DNA of 64,000 bases from Ichthyophthirius multifiliis (taxonomy: Eukaryota > Ciliophora > Oligohymenophorea > Hymenostomatida): contig NW_004086386.1 of assembly GCF_000220395.1 (NCBI RefSeq), forward strand, positions 1 through 64,000, in the 5' to 3' direction. A program made the translations under genes and the position numbers. Positions 24,090 through 36,863 of this stretch are shown here, piece by piece; the stretch's first letter is position 1, and each line of letters starts with the position of its first letter. The notes below the pieces were generated by a model. The model was not told the DNA's origin. It ran no database searches and was given only the letters and a program-made list of their open reading frames with translations.

Positions 24090-24990
24090 ATAGGCAGAAT
24101 AGTCACTAAGTATAAGACAAATAAGGTTTTATATTCGTAAAATTAGAAACATAAGTAAGTGTTTTAAAATTTTTGCAAGAAATTACATTTATAATAATTA
24201 AATAAATTAAGTACAAATCAGCTAATAACTTATTTTTATATATAAGATCTGTCATTTGATTACTCAATATATTAATATTTCCTTGGTTTAAATAAAATTT
24301 TTAATTTATTTAAGAATTATTTTAAAATATTTATTATTTCATATTATCTAATTATTTACATACATTCTTCAATCAAATAATTTTATAATTCTCTAATGTA
24401 TTATAATTAGTCTCTTTTTTAAATGTCATTTTAAGTTAATTTTAAATATTGATAGTTAATTTAAATTTGGAAACGACAATATTTCGCATATTATTAAGCA
24501 ATGATTCAATCGCTTTTTCCATATTTGCTTTATACATAATACGAGTAATTTTTATAATAAAGTTTGAAATCTGTTTTAATCATACAAATGTTCATAAAAG
24601 TCAAATTTATTTTTGTTTTAAAGATATTGATAGTTTTCTTCACTTCAATGTATACAGGATCAATTTTACTCAAAGTAAAAGTTTATTTACTTAAAATATT
24701 TTTTCGCTAATTAAATCATAAAATTTATAAGCTTTAATAAAGGTTAATTTATCTGACTTATTTTTTTAAATAAGGGAATATTTTGATTTAATTTTTACCA
24801 AATTTATAGATAATTAATAAATAAAAGGAATATTTATTTCATTTAAAAAAATAATCAAGAGAACTTCTAACTTTTTTAAAAAAATTTAAACTAACAATGG
24901 ATTTTATTTCCCAATAAGAACTTTCAATATTCTATTCGTTTTTTATTTTCAAATAATTAGTTATATTATTTGATACATATCTAAAATAAA
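24090..24990 (-). pseudogene. Degenerate minus-strand gene, frames broken about every 100-150 bases
   Basis: The minus strand holds a succession of protein-like segments in changing frames. They include NIESSYWEIKSIVSLNFFKK, VRSSLDYFFK, NEINIPFIYQLSINLVKIKS, NMEKAIESLLNNMRNIVVSK, LIEECMQIIRQYEIINILKQ and MTDLIYKNKLLADLYLIYL. Shifts occur without clear GT...AG introns. The first part loosely resembles the helix plus 'IPFI' pattern before the S1 region of Spt6/Tex proteins, but this is weak. It could be a decaying gene or one with several sequencing indels. Confidence 0.35.
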
Positions 24991-25988
24991 TTTAAATTAT
25001 TTATATAAATTATATATATAATAATAAAGAAAAACAATTGAATACAAATAATTATAAAAAATTATAGGGTTATTATTATTTTAGTCTAATATAAATATGA
25101 ATAAAGATTAAAAAATAAAATAAAAAATGGTAAAAATAAGATATAATACACATTCCTCAAACATAAATAACAGAAACCTATTAATTAGAAAAAATATTAT
25201 AACTTTAATTCACATAACCATCTTTAATAAATCACCTATAAATTTCGGAATAAAGAATTTACAAATAAAACCAATACTATATTTTAAAATATTTTAAATA
25301 GCAACCGTGAATATGAATATAATTACATGTATAACAATAAAAATCACATAATTAGCTAAAAAAATTCACTATGTTACATACCAGTTATTTATAAATAGTA
25401 ATTTTCTTTAAAAATGTAATAATAATATTTAAAATTTTATTACAATTTTTATTTTGTAATAATTTATCTAATATCTTTAAAAACAAATATATCGCAAATT
25501 TCTTATTTATATTTTTATTATTCCTTATTATTTATAAATTTTCATTTTTTTTTAATTTTTGCTTCTTTTTTAAGATTTTATTAAAATCATTTTTTCATTA
25601 TATTTATTTTAATTTTTTCTTTAATTTTTAATTAAAAAATATATATATACTTATAGTTTATATGTTTTTTATTTATTTATTTTATTTAAATATTTCAAAT
25701 ATAAAATTTTTATTATAATATATACATATAGGGTTGCTCCTTATTTTTTATAATTATAAATATTGAAAAAATATTTTTTCATATTATAAATCTTTTACAA
25801 ATAATTTAATTTATTAAAAATAAAAGTATTTAAAATATAATAAATATATATAAATATATTTTTATATATGTTTATATATATTTATATATTAATAAATATA
25901 TATATATCAAAATTTACTTAGGCAACATATATACATATATTAGAAAATAATAAATATAAATATTTAAGATTATAAATAATTTTATTAA

Positions 25989-26804
25989 ATGGCTTGTTCT
26001 TAATATGAATACGTAAAAAAATTTGAAAACTCTCTTATTTTAATGCCAAATACATATATTGTAGTTCGTATTGATGGAAAAGGGTTTACTAAATTCACAT
26101 AGGCAAATAATTTTTAAAAGCCAAATGATAAAAAAGGATTAAATTTAATGAATAAAGCTGCAGAAGTTGTAATGAAAACATTTGCAGAAATATGTTTGGC
26201 TTATGGTTAATCAGATGAATTTTCTTTTGTATTTTCAAAAAGTGCATAACTATATTAAAGAAGAGCTGACAAAATAATATCTTGTTTAGTTTCGTGTTTT
26301 ACTTCAGCATATGTAATGAATTTCGAATTAATTATGGAATAAAAATGTAATGAAATTCCTATGTTTGACGGTAGAGCTGTTTGTTATCCTGATTTTAAAA
26401 ATTTAAGAGACTATTTATCATGGAGATAAGTGGATTGCCATATAAATAATCTTTATAATACTTGCTTTTGGAATATGGTATTAATAGGAGGAAAAACCAA
26501 TTAAGAGGCTTAAAATATATTAAAAGATACAGTAAGTGAACAAAAACACGAAATTCTTTTTTCTTAATTTGGGATTAATTATAATAATTTAGAAAGTTAA
26601 TTCAGAAAAGGATCATGTTTAATTAGAAATTATGAATTGAAATAAAAACATGTAACATAATAAAACCTTAAAGAAGATGAACATTAATTAGATAATAATA
26701 TTAAAGATAAAAGCAAATTAAAATAAATAATTTAAATTTTATTTGATGATATTATTAAAGATGAATTTTGGATTAAGTATAAAAATGTTTTAAAATTAGA
26801 ATGA
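25989..26804 (+). CDS. THG1: tRNA-His guanylyltransferase (Thg1)
   Basis: It adds the essential G-1 nucleotide to the 5' end of tRNA-His by reverse (3'-5') polymerisation. One uninterrupted frame encodes 271 residues. YIVVRIDGKGFTKFTQANNF carries the first metal-binding Asp in the palm domain. NDKKGLNLMNKAAEVVMKTF follows, and AYGQSDEFSFVF has the S-D-E signature with the other catalytic acidic residues. FDGRAVCYPDFKNLRDYLSW with RQVDCHINNLYNT is the HINNLYNT block that typifies eukaryotic Thg1. GTNWN-like residues are not needed here. Size is close to the usual 260-280 residues. A kinase gene follows 191 bp downstream on the same strand with its own AT leader. Confidence 0.95.
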
Positions 26805-26995
26805 TTTTATTATTATTGTCTTATCTATTTTATATTTAAATATTCTTAAGTAGAAACTTTTTTAATTAAATATTTGTATTTTATATATATATATGTGTGT
26901 GCATATGTGTGAATTTTTTTTTATTAAATTTATAATTTTTAACTTTATTTACATAAATTAAAAATATAAAAAAATAAAAATAAAAGTAAGAAAAT

Positions 26996-27862
<867 letters not shown>

Positions 27863-28885
27863 TTTTTTTATCTTTTTAATAGGATTTAAAAAGTCATTTC
27901 TTTTTATTATATTTTCTCTCTTTTTTTTAAAAAAAAAAATTTATACTTTATATTTTTAATTTTCTTGTGGTTTTTTATTTACTTTTTTATTATTATAATA
28001 ATGTATTTTTTATATTTTTTTTTTTGGTGAATAAAAATCTTTATTATTAATTAGATAATAATTTAAATTAAATATATATTTTACAAAAATTAAATTTAAT
28101 AAATTATAAAAGTAATAAAAATAATTATTAAGAATTATAATTTCATATATAGATTAATATATTAATATTGCATTAATAATATTATTATGATTTATTAATA
28201 AAAAAAATATAATTTTAAAATAATTTTTATAATTTAAAAATTAATTTTTATTATTTTAAAAACAAATTTAATAAATTTTTTATTATATAAAATTTAATCA
28301 AAAAATATATATTATAATGAAAAAACATAGATAAAAAATAAAGTTTTAAATATTCATTATTAACTTTAAATTATTAAACTATTAATAATTTCGTAATTTA
28401 TTTATATTTTTGTTTTTTTTTTTTAAATAAAATTATAAAAAGCAATTACAATTTTTTATTTTTTTTTGGGAAATAAATAATAAAATTACTAATTAATTAT
28501 AATATAAATTTATATTATTTTCAATTCAATTTGTAGAAAATTCAATTTTTATTATTATATGTATTTTTTTATTTAATTGTTAGACAGATTAAATAAGTAC
28601 AAATTTAAATATATTGAAGGTTTTTTAATTTATTTATTAAAATATATTATTTATTAGAAAAAATAAAAGATTTAAGTATATCAATAATAATATTAATTTT
28701 AATTTTTTTATAATCTAGTATTAGTTTGTAGTATTTAATATTTTTTAAAAAATTAATTTTTTTGTCCAACATTATTAAAATTATTTAGTTGAATAAAAGA
28801 TAAATAATTTTTTGTTATAAAATTTTAATTTATATAATTTTTAAAATATTTAAATATGAATTTGCTTAAATCTATAAAAAAATAA
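27863..28885. other. AT-only spacer
   Basis: About 1 kb of nearly pure A/T. I see no gene, RNA or clear repeat in it. Confidence 0.6.
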
Positions 28886-30083
28886 ATGAGCAGCATGTAT
28901 AATATAAAAATATTTAAATTTATACAATAAAGTCATATTATTCAGTTTATAATTAAAAGATAATGATCCAATTCAAATTTTAATAAATTAAATTATAGAC
29001 TCGTAAAATTCTATATTTGTTCCAATTAAATGTTTAGATGAACTCGTTTAATTAACATTTGATTTGTAAAAATTCAAAAAAAAAAAAATAGTTAATTTTA
29101 TAAAAATTAACAGAAACAATTACATAAAAATCATAAAAATTCTGATTAACAATTTAGAAAATGAAAAAAATGAGAATAAATTAATAAAAGTGATAAAAAA
29201 AATAAAAATTATTTCGTATAATTTAATAATTTAATAAAGACATTAATTGCATGTGATTATCTTATAAAAAATGGTTGTTCTGGTTGTATTGATGATTTTC
29301 GAGACCATTTATATGTTTTTACTTATTTTAAAGACTATTATGATAATTAAAAAAAAGAAAAAGAAAAAGAAAATATAAGTAATAAAAATTAGATATTGTT
29401 TGTTTTAATTTTTGTAAAAATATATTAACAGTTATAAATAAATCAACTCATATTGTAAATCTACTTAAAAATAAATAACTTCTTTATCAAGAGAAATTAA
29501 TTTAGACTTAGATAAAAGAAAGTTATAATGTATATTTTATATAATTTATATATATATATTTATTTTATTTTTTTAAAAAAGAAAATATTTAATCTATTTA
29601 AAATGAAGAAAATTAAAATTAAAAAAATGGCTTTTCAATTGAAACGTTAATCAAAATAAATGATATTGTAGAAAATTATTTTTATAAATATTTAGATGAA
29701 ATGAATGATAAATTAGATGACGTAACACATAATTTAGGATAGAAAATAGATAAATATGTTTTACATATTCAAAATAAATTAATCGACTGTAGAAATATAG
29801 GTAAAAAAATATTTAAAATTAATTTGAATTTGTTATTATTTATTTAAAAGATGATAACTTCAATAATAATGTGCTTTAGTTTAGTTTTAATAATTCTAAT
29901 AAAATTGAAAAACAAAATGAGTGTGAATAAGGAGTTATTTATGAGCCTGCTATAGGAACTGAATAATTAGAATTTGAAGATAATTATTACGATTAGTAAA
30001 ATATATAATATTATCATAATATTGTGTAAACATAAGATAAATATGATAAAAATGATTTAATAGACTTATAGGATTTAAATTGA
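28886..30083 (+). CDS. ENTH/epsin-like endocytic adaptor (exons partly unresolved)
   Basis: Epsins bind phosphoinositides and clathrin to bend membranes. The segments NDPIQILINQIIDSQNSIF, KTLIACDYLIKNGCSGCIDD with FRDHLYVFTYFKDYYD, and INKSTHIVNLLKNKQLLYQE match, in order, the helices of an ENTH domain. The LLDYLxKNG...DDxRDHxY core and the (V)xxLLxD(x)xLLxxE region are the specific matches. A poorly conserved tail follows, with DIVENYFYKYLDEMNDKLDD and a Q/N-rich end containing DLIDLQDLN, close to a clathrin box. The last intron (GTAAAAAAATATTT...TTAAAAG, about 29803-29848) is clear. The first 150 codons change frame at A-runs and the start is not certain. TGA is at 30081. Confidence 0.6.
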
Positions 30084-33000
30084 AAACAAATTAATACAAA
30101 TTAAATTAATATAACATATGCTAAATTAAATATTGCATAAAAATTAAAAAAATTAATTTAAAAAAATAAAGTATATTATATACACTGTTTCATAAACAAA
30201 TAAATCCTTATATTTAAATTTAATTTTTTTTTATTTAATTATTTTTTAAATAAATTTTCAATAAATTTTATTAATATTAAATATTGAATTACAAATACTA
30301 TTTTTAATTTTAAAATAAATTAATTCATAATATAAAAAATAGTAATTATACTATCAACCTTGTAAAAAATAAAAGAATATATTTTTACTAAAAACTTTAT
30401 AAAAGCTCATATTCAAGATTTGGAACATATATTTGCGTTAGAATTAAAAATGTTGTATAATTTATAAAAAAATAAAAATATTTGGTTTTGATTTTGATTT
30501 TTAAATTAAATACCACGTATAGATAAAATGTATTATTTAAGAGTTATATAAACTAATATTTAATTATAATTATATGAATAATAATAATTTATATTTTAAT
30601 TTTTTTTTATATTTTTTATCAATAAACTCAGTCCTAATGAAAATATTTCCATTCAATTTAAAGTATTCTTATTTTTTTTAACAAATAAACATGTTAATAA
30701 TTTAAATATATTACTAATATAAATATTTATTAGACAAGTATTTACCAAAAACTATTAAAATAATAAATACACATCAAATAAATCATTCTTCATTCTTGAA
30801 TCGAATATTTTGGTTTTAAATTTAACATTAAAAATATTATATATATGCTTTTTTATATAACTTCTTGTAAATTCAATTATATTTAATATTGATTTTTATT
30901 TTTATTTAAATACTTTGAAGATTGCATAATTTAAAGATTAGTATTTTATAAAGTCTGACAATATTTTTTTTACTTTTTCAGAAAATAAATTTAGTCTCAG
31001 ATATTAACTTTACGACATTAGAAAATAATATTTTTAGAGAGAAATACAAATTTGATAATAACATAAAAAATACTTAAACCTAATTAAATATAGTTTATTC
31101 AAGATTTAGATATAATTTTTGTAAATCTATTTTAAGTTTCAGATTCTTTATAAAAGTTTGAATTGTTTCTTAATTTTTTTTTATAATTTTAAAAAGAATT
31201 TATGATTTACTTTATATCAATTTATAATTAATTAATAATATTTATTAATTGCTGATAAAATATATTAATTTTTTATCTTTATATTTTTATTAACTTTAGT
31301 TTTTTTTTTTAGTTTTTTAAACTTCTTTTAATCATTTTTATTTTCGTAATTTTTTATTTATATTAAAATTCTTTTTAGATATTTTAAAAGATAAATAATA
31401 TTAATAAATATAAATAATTTTAATTAGATAAATTATATTAATAATTTATATATTATAAAAAAAAAATTAAATGTCGAAAAATAAAATTATATATATAATA
31501 TAAAAATTCATTAAATTATATTAAAATTAAATCAATGAAAATTAAAACTTAATTGCTCATATTTTTTATATAAATTTAATTTTAAAACCAACAAAATATC
31601 TTTATCCATTTTTTTTTGAATTTTTTATATTTTTGATTCAATTTTTTAGAAAAGTAATTACACAATATGAATAAACAATATTATGAATTTAATATAAAAA
31701 ATAAATATCTGCAAAAAAAATATTGTAAATTATTTATTTATTAAATACTTAAATATTAATATTATATATTTTTATTTAATTTTATATTATTTTATTTTCT
31801 AATTTTATTTACTATTATTTTATTCACAATTTATTTTTATATTTTAATAATTTTATTTTTAAAGATTTATATTATTACATACTATTTTTATTTTATCTTT
31901 TAAATATTATTTTATTTCTATGTTTTTGTTTTTTAAGATAATTTTTTTTTATTCAGAAATAAATTGCTTTAAAAAGAAATTATTATTTATTATATAATTT
32001 TATTGAAATATTTTTTGGTTTTTATTCAAAAATAATGACATGAAAATTATTGAAATCAATATATAATGTATACACCTTCATATTATATTTGTAAATTAAA
32101 ATCAAAGTCATTTTTAATAGTAAATAGATTATATTTTTAATACAAAAATATTTTTTATAGCAATATAAAAAAATATATTAAATAATTATCAAAATACTTG
32201 AATTATATATCTAATAATCATATATGTAACAAGTTAAATAAGTATTTAATTTAAAATATAGTTTTTTTTTAACATTGAAATTTTATCAAAAATATATATA
32301 AATTAAATAAAAAAGAAAAAAATATTAATAAAATAAATAATAAATAAAAGTGAAAAATAAATAAATCAATAAATTAAAAATAAAAATGATTTAGTTCTTT
32401 TTTAATTTATTTATAAAATTTCTGTTTGATAATTATTGTTTTAAATAAACAAATATTTTACGGGATAAATTTAATTATTAAAAAAAAAAAATTAAATGAA
32501 ATAGGTTTTTTATAGAAAAACTGCCTTATATTATTTTTATTCAATCTTTTTTGATTTATTAATGAAATAATAGCTCATCAATAAGAAAAACAATATATTT
32601 AAAAAATTATGTAAGTATTTAAATTAAAATTAATTTTCAAAATAAATATATTTTTGTTAGAAATTATAAAAAAAAAAAAAATATTTGATAAAAGAAATAC
32701 TACTCTTTATTAGATTAAGTGAAAATTAAAAAACTAAAAATCTTTAAAAAATATTAAGAAAGATAAAAATCGAAAATAAAGAATAAAAATTAATATATAA
32801 ATAATAATAAATTAAGAGAAATTATAAATATATAAATGAAAGAAAAAGATAAACAAAACATTTAATAAAAATTAATAAATTAAAATAAAATATCAATAAT
32901 TAATTCATTTTTGATATATTATTAAATAAAAGTAATTTAAAAATAAAATATAATTCTTTTAAATAAAAGTATAAATTAAAATAAAAAACATTTACATAAA

Positions 33001-34716
33001 AATAAAAATAAAAATATTAATTTTTTTAAATATATTATAAAAAATATTAATAATTATTTCAAATGTATAGGAATAAAATTATAAAATGCATATATAAAAA
33101 AAAAAAAAACAACGACAACACAAAGCTTAAAGATTTTGTAAAATAAAAATTATTATATAAATATTTACTTTAAAATAAAAATATAAGTAAAAAAAATATT
33201 ACCTAAATTTTACTCACAATAAATAAAAATATTTTAATTTATTAAATATTAAAGGGGGCTTTGATAAAAAGAATAAATATATTTAAATGCTCATTTGTAA
33301 AATTTTAAATGAAAAACAATTAAAGTTATAAAAATAATATTGTTAAATTAGTATAATCTTTATAAACACAAAAATTGATAATGTAAAAATTTAATTAAAT
33401 ATGAAATTATAAAATAGAAAACTAATATTTAAAAGATCAATTGCAAAATTATTTTTGAGGATTATAAAATTAAATTAATTAGAAAATAAATATTATAATA
33501 AATAAAATTATATAGATTATAATAAATAAAATTGGAGAAATTTTTTGATAATAATTTATACTTTATACTTTTATTAATTAATATAATACTAATTATTTTT
33601 TACAAACTATAGAAAATATAATTATGTAGTAATTAAAGTTTATTAGAGAAAAAAAATAGAGTGGATGGAATCTTCTATCAGCGGAAATAAAATTTCCGGA
33701 TGTATAAAAAACACTAATTGTCATCCATATTTAGGGATTATTAACCAAATAATATCCTACCCATTAATTTTTTCTATTAATAAGAAGTTATATAATATAT
33801 TTTTTTACAATATTTAATTTATTTTAATAATTTTAGCCTTTTTAAATATATATTATTAAATACATATATTTTTAATAAAAAATAATAAAAAAATATTATA
33901 GTGATTTTTTTTTTAATTTATTGAATAAATATTTTTATCTAAAATTTTTTGAATAAACTAAAAATAAAAAAGATTTATTTTTAAATTAGCATCAAATAAA
34001 ATTTTAAGCATATTTGTGAATATATATTATCAAAAAACATTTATGATCTTCTATAAAATTTCTCAAATTATCTTTATTGATAGAAATACGTAGGTGATTA
34101 TAAAGTTTTAATATAATTTCAAAAGTTATAATCAAATATATTTAAAATTTTATAACTTATATTCTATCAGTATATATTAAAATCACTTTAAAAGATAATT
34201 TTTTTTTTATTTGCTATATATTAAAGTTATAGAAATTAAATAATATAAGAAAAAAAATATATTTAGAAAAATTATTAAATAAATTTAATATATATTTGAT
34301 GATAAAGTTACATATTTAATATAAGATGATATGATAAAATTAATTTCAATAAAAAAGTTAAGTAAGATTTAGTATTAAAAAAATTTATAAAATTTCTTAA
34401 TTTTGTAAAAAAAAAGTATCTAACTTTTTTTAATTTAGTAATTTTAGATATAGGAGAAGGTAAATTATCTAACGATTAATCAATATTTATAATTGTCCAA
34501 AAATAAAATTGACTAAAGTAAAAAATTATTATCAGTAAAATTAATATTATAATTAGAAATAAAAATATTTAATTGATTAAATACTAATCATGAATAATTA
34601 AAAAAAATTAATTTTAAGTCATAAAATATTTATATTAGAAAATAAATAATAATATATTTTAATCTAATATTATTTATTTTTAAAATATAAAAATAATTTT
34701 GGTATTTACTTTTCTT
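30084..34716. other. 4.6-kb gene desert
   Basis: Almost pure A/T with frequent stops in all frames and many T- or A-runs. The only exceptions are the GC-richer candidate RNA at about 33655-33773 and a short CAACGACAACACAAAGC patch at 33110. No gene was found. Confidence 0.55.
33655..33773 (+). ncRNA. Candidate structured non-coding RNA
   Basis: An island of about 110 bp with far more G and C than its 4.6-kb surroundings. It folds into two hairpins. The first is closed by GGATG (33663-33667) with CATCC (33722-33726) and contains a perfect 7-bp inner stem, CGGAAAT (33682-33688) with ATTTCCG (33692-33698), on a 3-nt loop. The second pairs TAGGGATTATT (33732-33742) with AATAATATCCTA (33748-33759), with one bulge and the loop AACCA. 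A T6 run follows at 33768-33773, as in RNA polymerase III terminators. Two hairpins with a large internal loop recall a box H/ACA snoRNA, but no clear ACA tail is present. I do not recognise a specific RNA. Confidence 0.45.
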
Positions 34717-36652
34717 ATGTTTAATGACAACATATTATAACATAAAAGTATGTGTTATAATCCAGTTGAGATAAATGGCTAAGTTTTTTTCCCAAGTTAC
34801 ACATCCATCAATTACTATATGGTAAACAATTGCCTAGATTATTCGAAATGTTGTTTCGAACTTATTTTAATGAGTTAAGAAGATGTTTCCAATTAAATTA
34901 ATAATATAAAATATGGATATATATTTAATGATTATTTAGTAATAAATGATGTAATAAAAAAACAAAAATAATAATAACTTTTATTTTTTATTAAAACTAA
35001 ATGTTTAAAAAAAAAACAATAGATATAATATAAAAGTTAGCCCGATTTAGTAATTGAACTTAAGCCTAATAATAGAATCGTATGGGATTATAACAGAAAT
35101 AAAACTCCTTATGAAATAACAGGATTTCATTTGTTAGATGGATAAAATATTTATGAATATCATGCTTAATAATTATCATTAATTAATTTAAAATCTATTA
35201 TGATGAAAAAATTATTTTAGGCAAGATTTTAAGATGAATATCAAGTAATTGCCTAATTAGGAAAAGGGAACTATGCAAAAGTTTTAAATAAAATTATAAT
35301 TATAATAATGTTTAATATATATAAATATTAAAATAAAGGTTTATTCAGCAAAAAATATTAGTACAAATAAAAATATGCTGTAAAATGCTTTGAAAAACAA
35401 AAACTTTTATAAGCAGAAAAAGGATTAGTAAAAATATAATTTTTTAGTTTATTTTTTTAATATAAATAATAGCTTTCATTATATAATGAATTAAAAATAA
35501 TGCGAAGCTTAACAGATAATCCTTAAATAATACAATTATATGAAGTTTTTGAAGGTGAAAATACTTTTTACTTTGTAATGGAAATAGTAGAAGGAAATTC
35601 ATTATATGATGAAATTAAATTACATAGTCAATCATAATATAAAGATGAAGAAATAAAATAAATTTTAAGAATGCTATTGAATGGAATATCTTATTGCTCA
35701 TAAAAAAATATAATGCATAGAGATATAAAACCTGAAAATTTACTTTTTTGTAAAGAATAAAATCAATCAATTCTTAAAATAGTTGATTTTGGTTTAGCTA
35801 CTTTTGCAGATGAATTCCCTTATATTTTTCCTAAATGTGGAACTCCAGGATTTGTAGCTCCTGAAATAGCAAATTTAAAAGATAAATCTCAAGGTTATTC
35901 TGTAATTTGTGATATGTTTTCTGTTGGAGTTATTTTCCATATTTTGTAAAAGTATATATATTTTTTTTTTTATTAAAGAATAATTAGGTTGACAGGTGAA
36001 GCCGTTTTTCCAGGTAGAAAATTTAATGATGTTTTGAATAAAAATAAAAATTGTGAAATTGATTTTTCTAAAAAAGAATATGAAAACCTTTCCATAGAGG
36101 CTAAAGAATTGTTAATGAAGCTACTTTAAAAAAATCCTAAATAAAGAATTTCAGCTGAGTGTGCCTTAAATCATAGCTATTTCCAACAAAATTATCTGAA
36201 AAAGATACCTTCTAGTGATAATTTATAAGATTATTCCATAATTAGAAATAAATAAAATTCTTTATTCGCCAAACCTTTAAGAATCCCTTACGTTGCTAAT
36301 GAACCTTCTGCTACTGATAATTTAGATTCCTTTATTACAGGTGATAATACTATTAATTTCAAATAACCAGTTTAAATTAATTAATAAATGATTAACTCTA
36401 TTGATTTACATAATATCTATTCGAGTTCAATTGAATAAAACGAAAATTAACATTAATAATAAACAATATAATTTGGATGTATTTAATTAATTATTATTAT
36501 ATTATTTTTTATTTTTTATTTAAGAACATTTCAGAAATAAATAAAGTATTGTTGAAGAGAGAGATGAAGATGAAGAAAAATAAGCTTAAATTAATATATA
36601 AAATAATTAAATAAAATAAAGTATAAATAAAATTGAAGAAGAAATTAATTGA
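34717..36652 (+). CDS. CAMK-like Ser/Thr protein kinase with N- and C-terminal extensions
   Basis: A protein kinase with an N-terminal extension of about 150 residues (MFNDNILQHKSMCYNPVEIN...) that may be a lipid- or PH-like module; it contains LLDGQNIYEYHAQQLSLI. The catalytic domain has AQLGKGNYAKVYSAKN, KYAVKCFEK, NIMHRDIKPENLLFCKE, IVDFGLA and GTPGFVAPEIANL, followed by LTGEAVFPGRKFNDVL and LMKLLQKNPKQRISAECAL. All catalytic residues are present. The C-terminal 130 residues are Asn/Ser/Gln-rich and end in an acidic stretch (VEERDEDEEKQ). About five AT introns restore the frame, for example one that joins GNYAK to VYSAKN and one at IFHIL/LTGE. TGA is at 36650. An in-frame alternative start is at 34750. 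The substrate and upstream signal are unknown. Confidence 0.92.
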
Positions 36653-36863
36653 AATGTACAAGAAAGTTAATTTATAATATAATTATAGATACAAAAATTA
36701 TTATATTTTTATATAAACTTATTAATTATACTTTTATATTTTTTATCTTTTTTCTTATTTTTTAAATATAGAATATATATGTTTTTGTTTATATTTTTAT
36801 TTTCTTTTTTTGATTAAGTAATAAATTTTTATATATAATTTTATAGATACAAAATATTTTTTG
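36653..36863. other. Convergent spacer
   Basis: 211 bp between the convergent stops of the kinase and the B-box gene. It is AT-only, and the two 3' ends must lie here. Confidence 0.6.

Larger units (their letters stand above)
23215..25988. other. Gene-poor region with scattered coding remnants
   Basis: About 2.8 kb with no intact gene. The two remnants are listed separately; the rest is AT-only. Confidence 0.5.
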
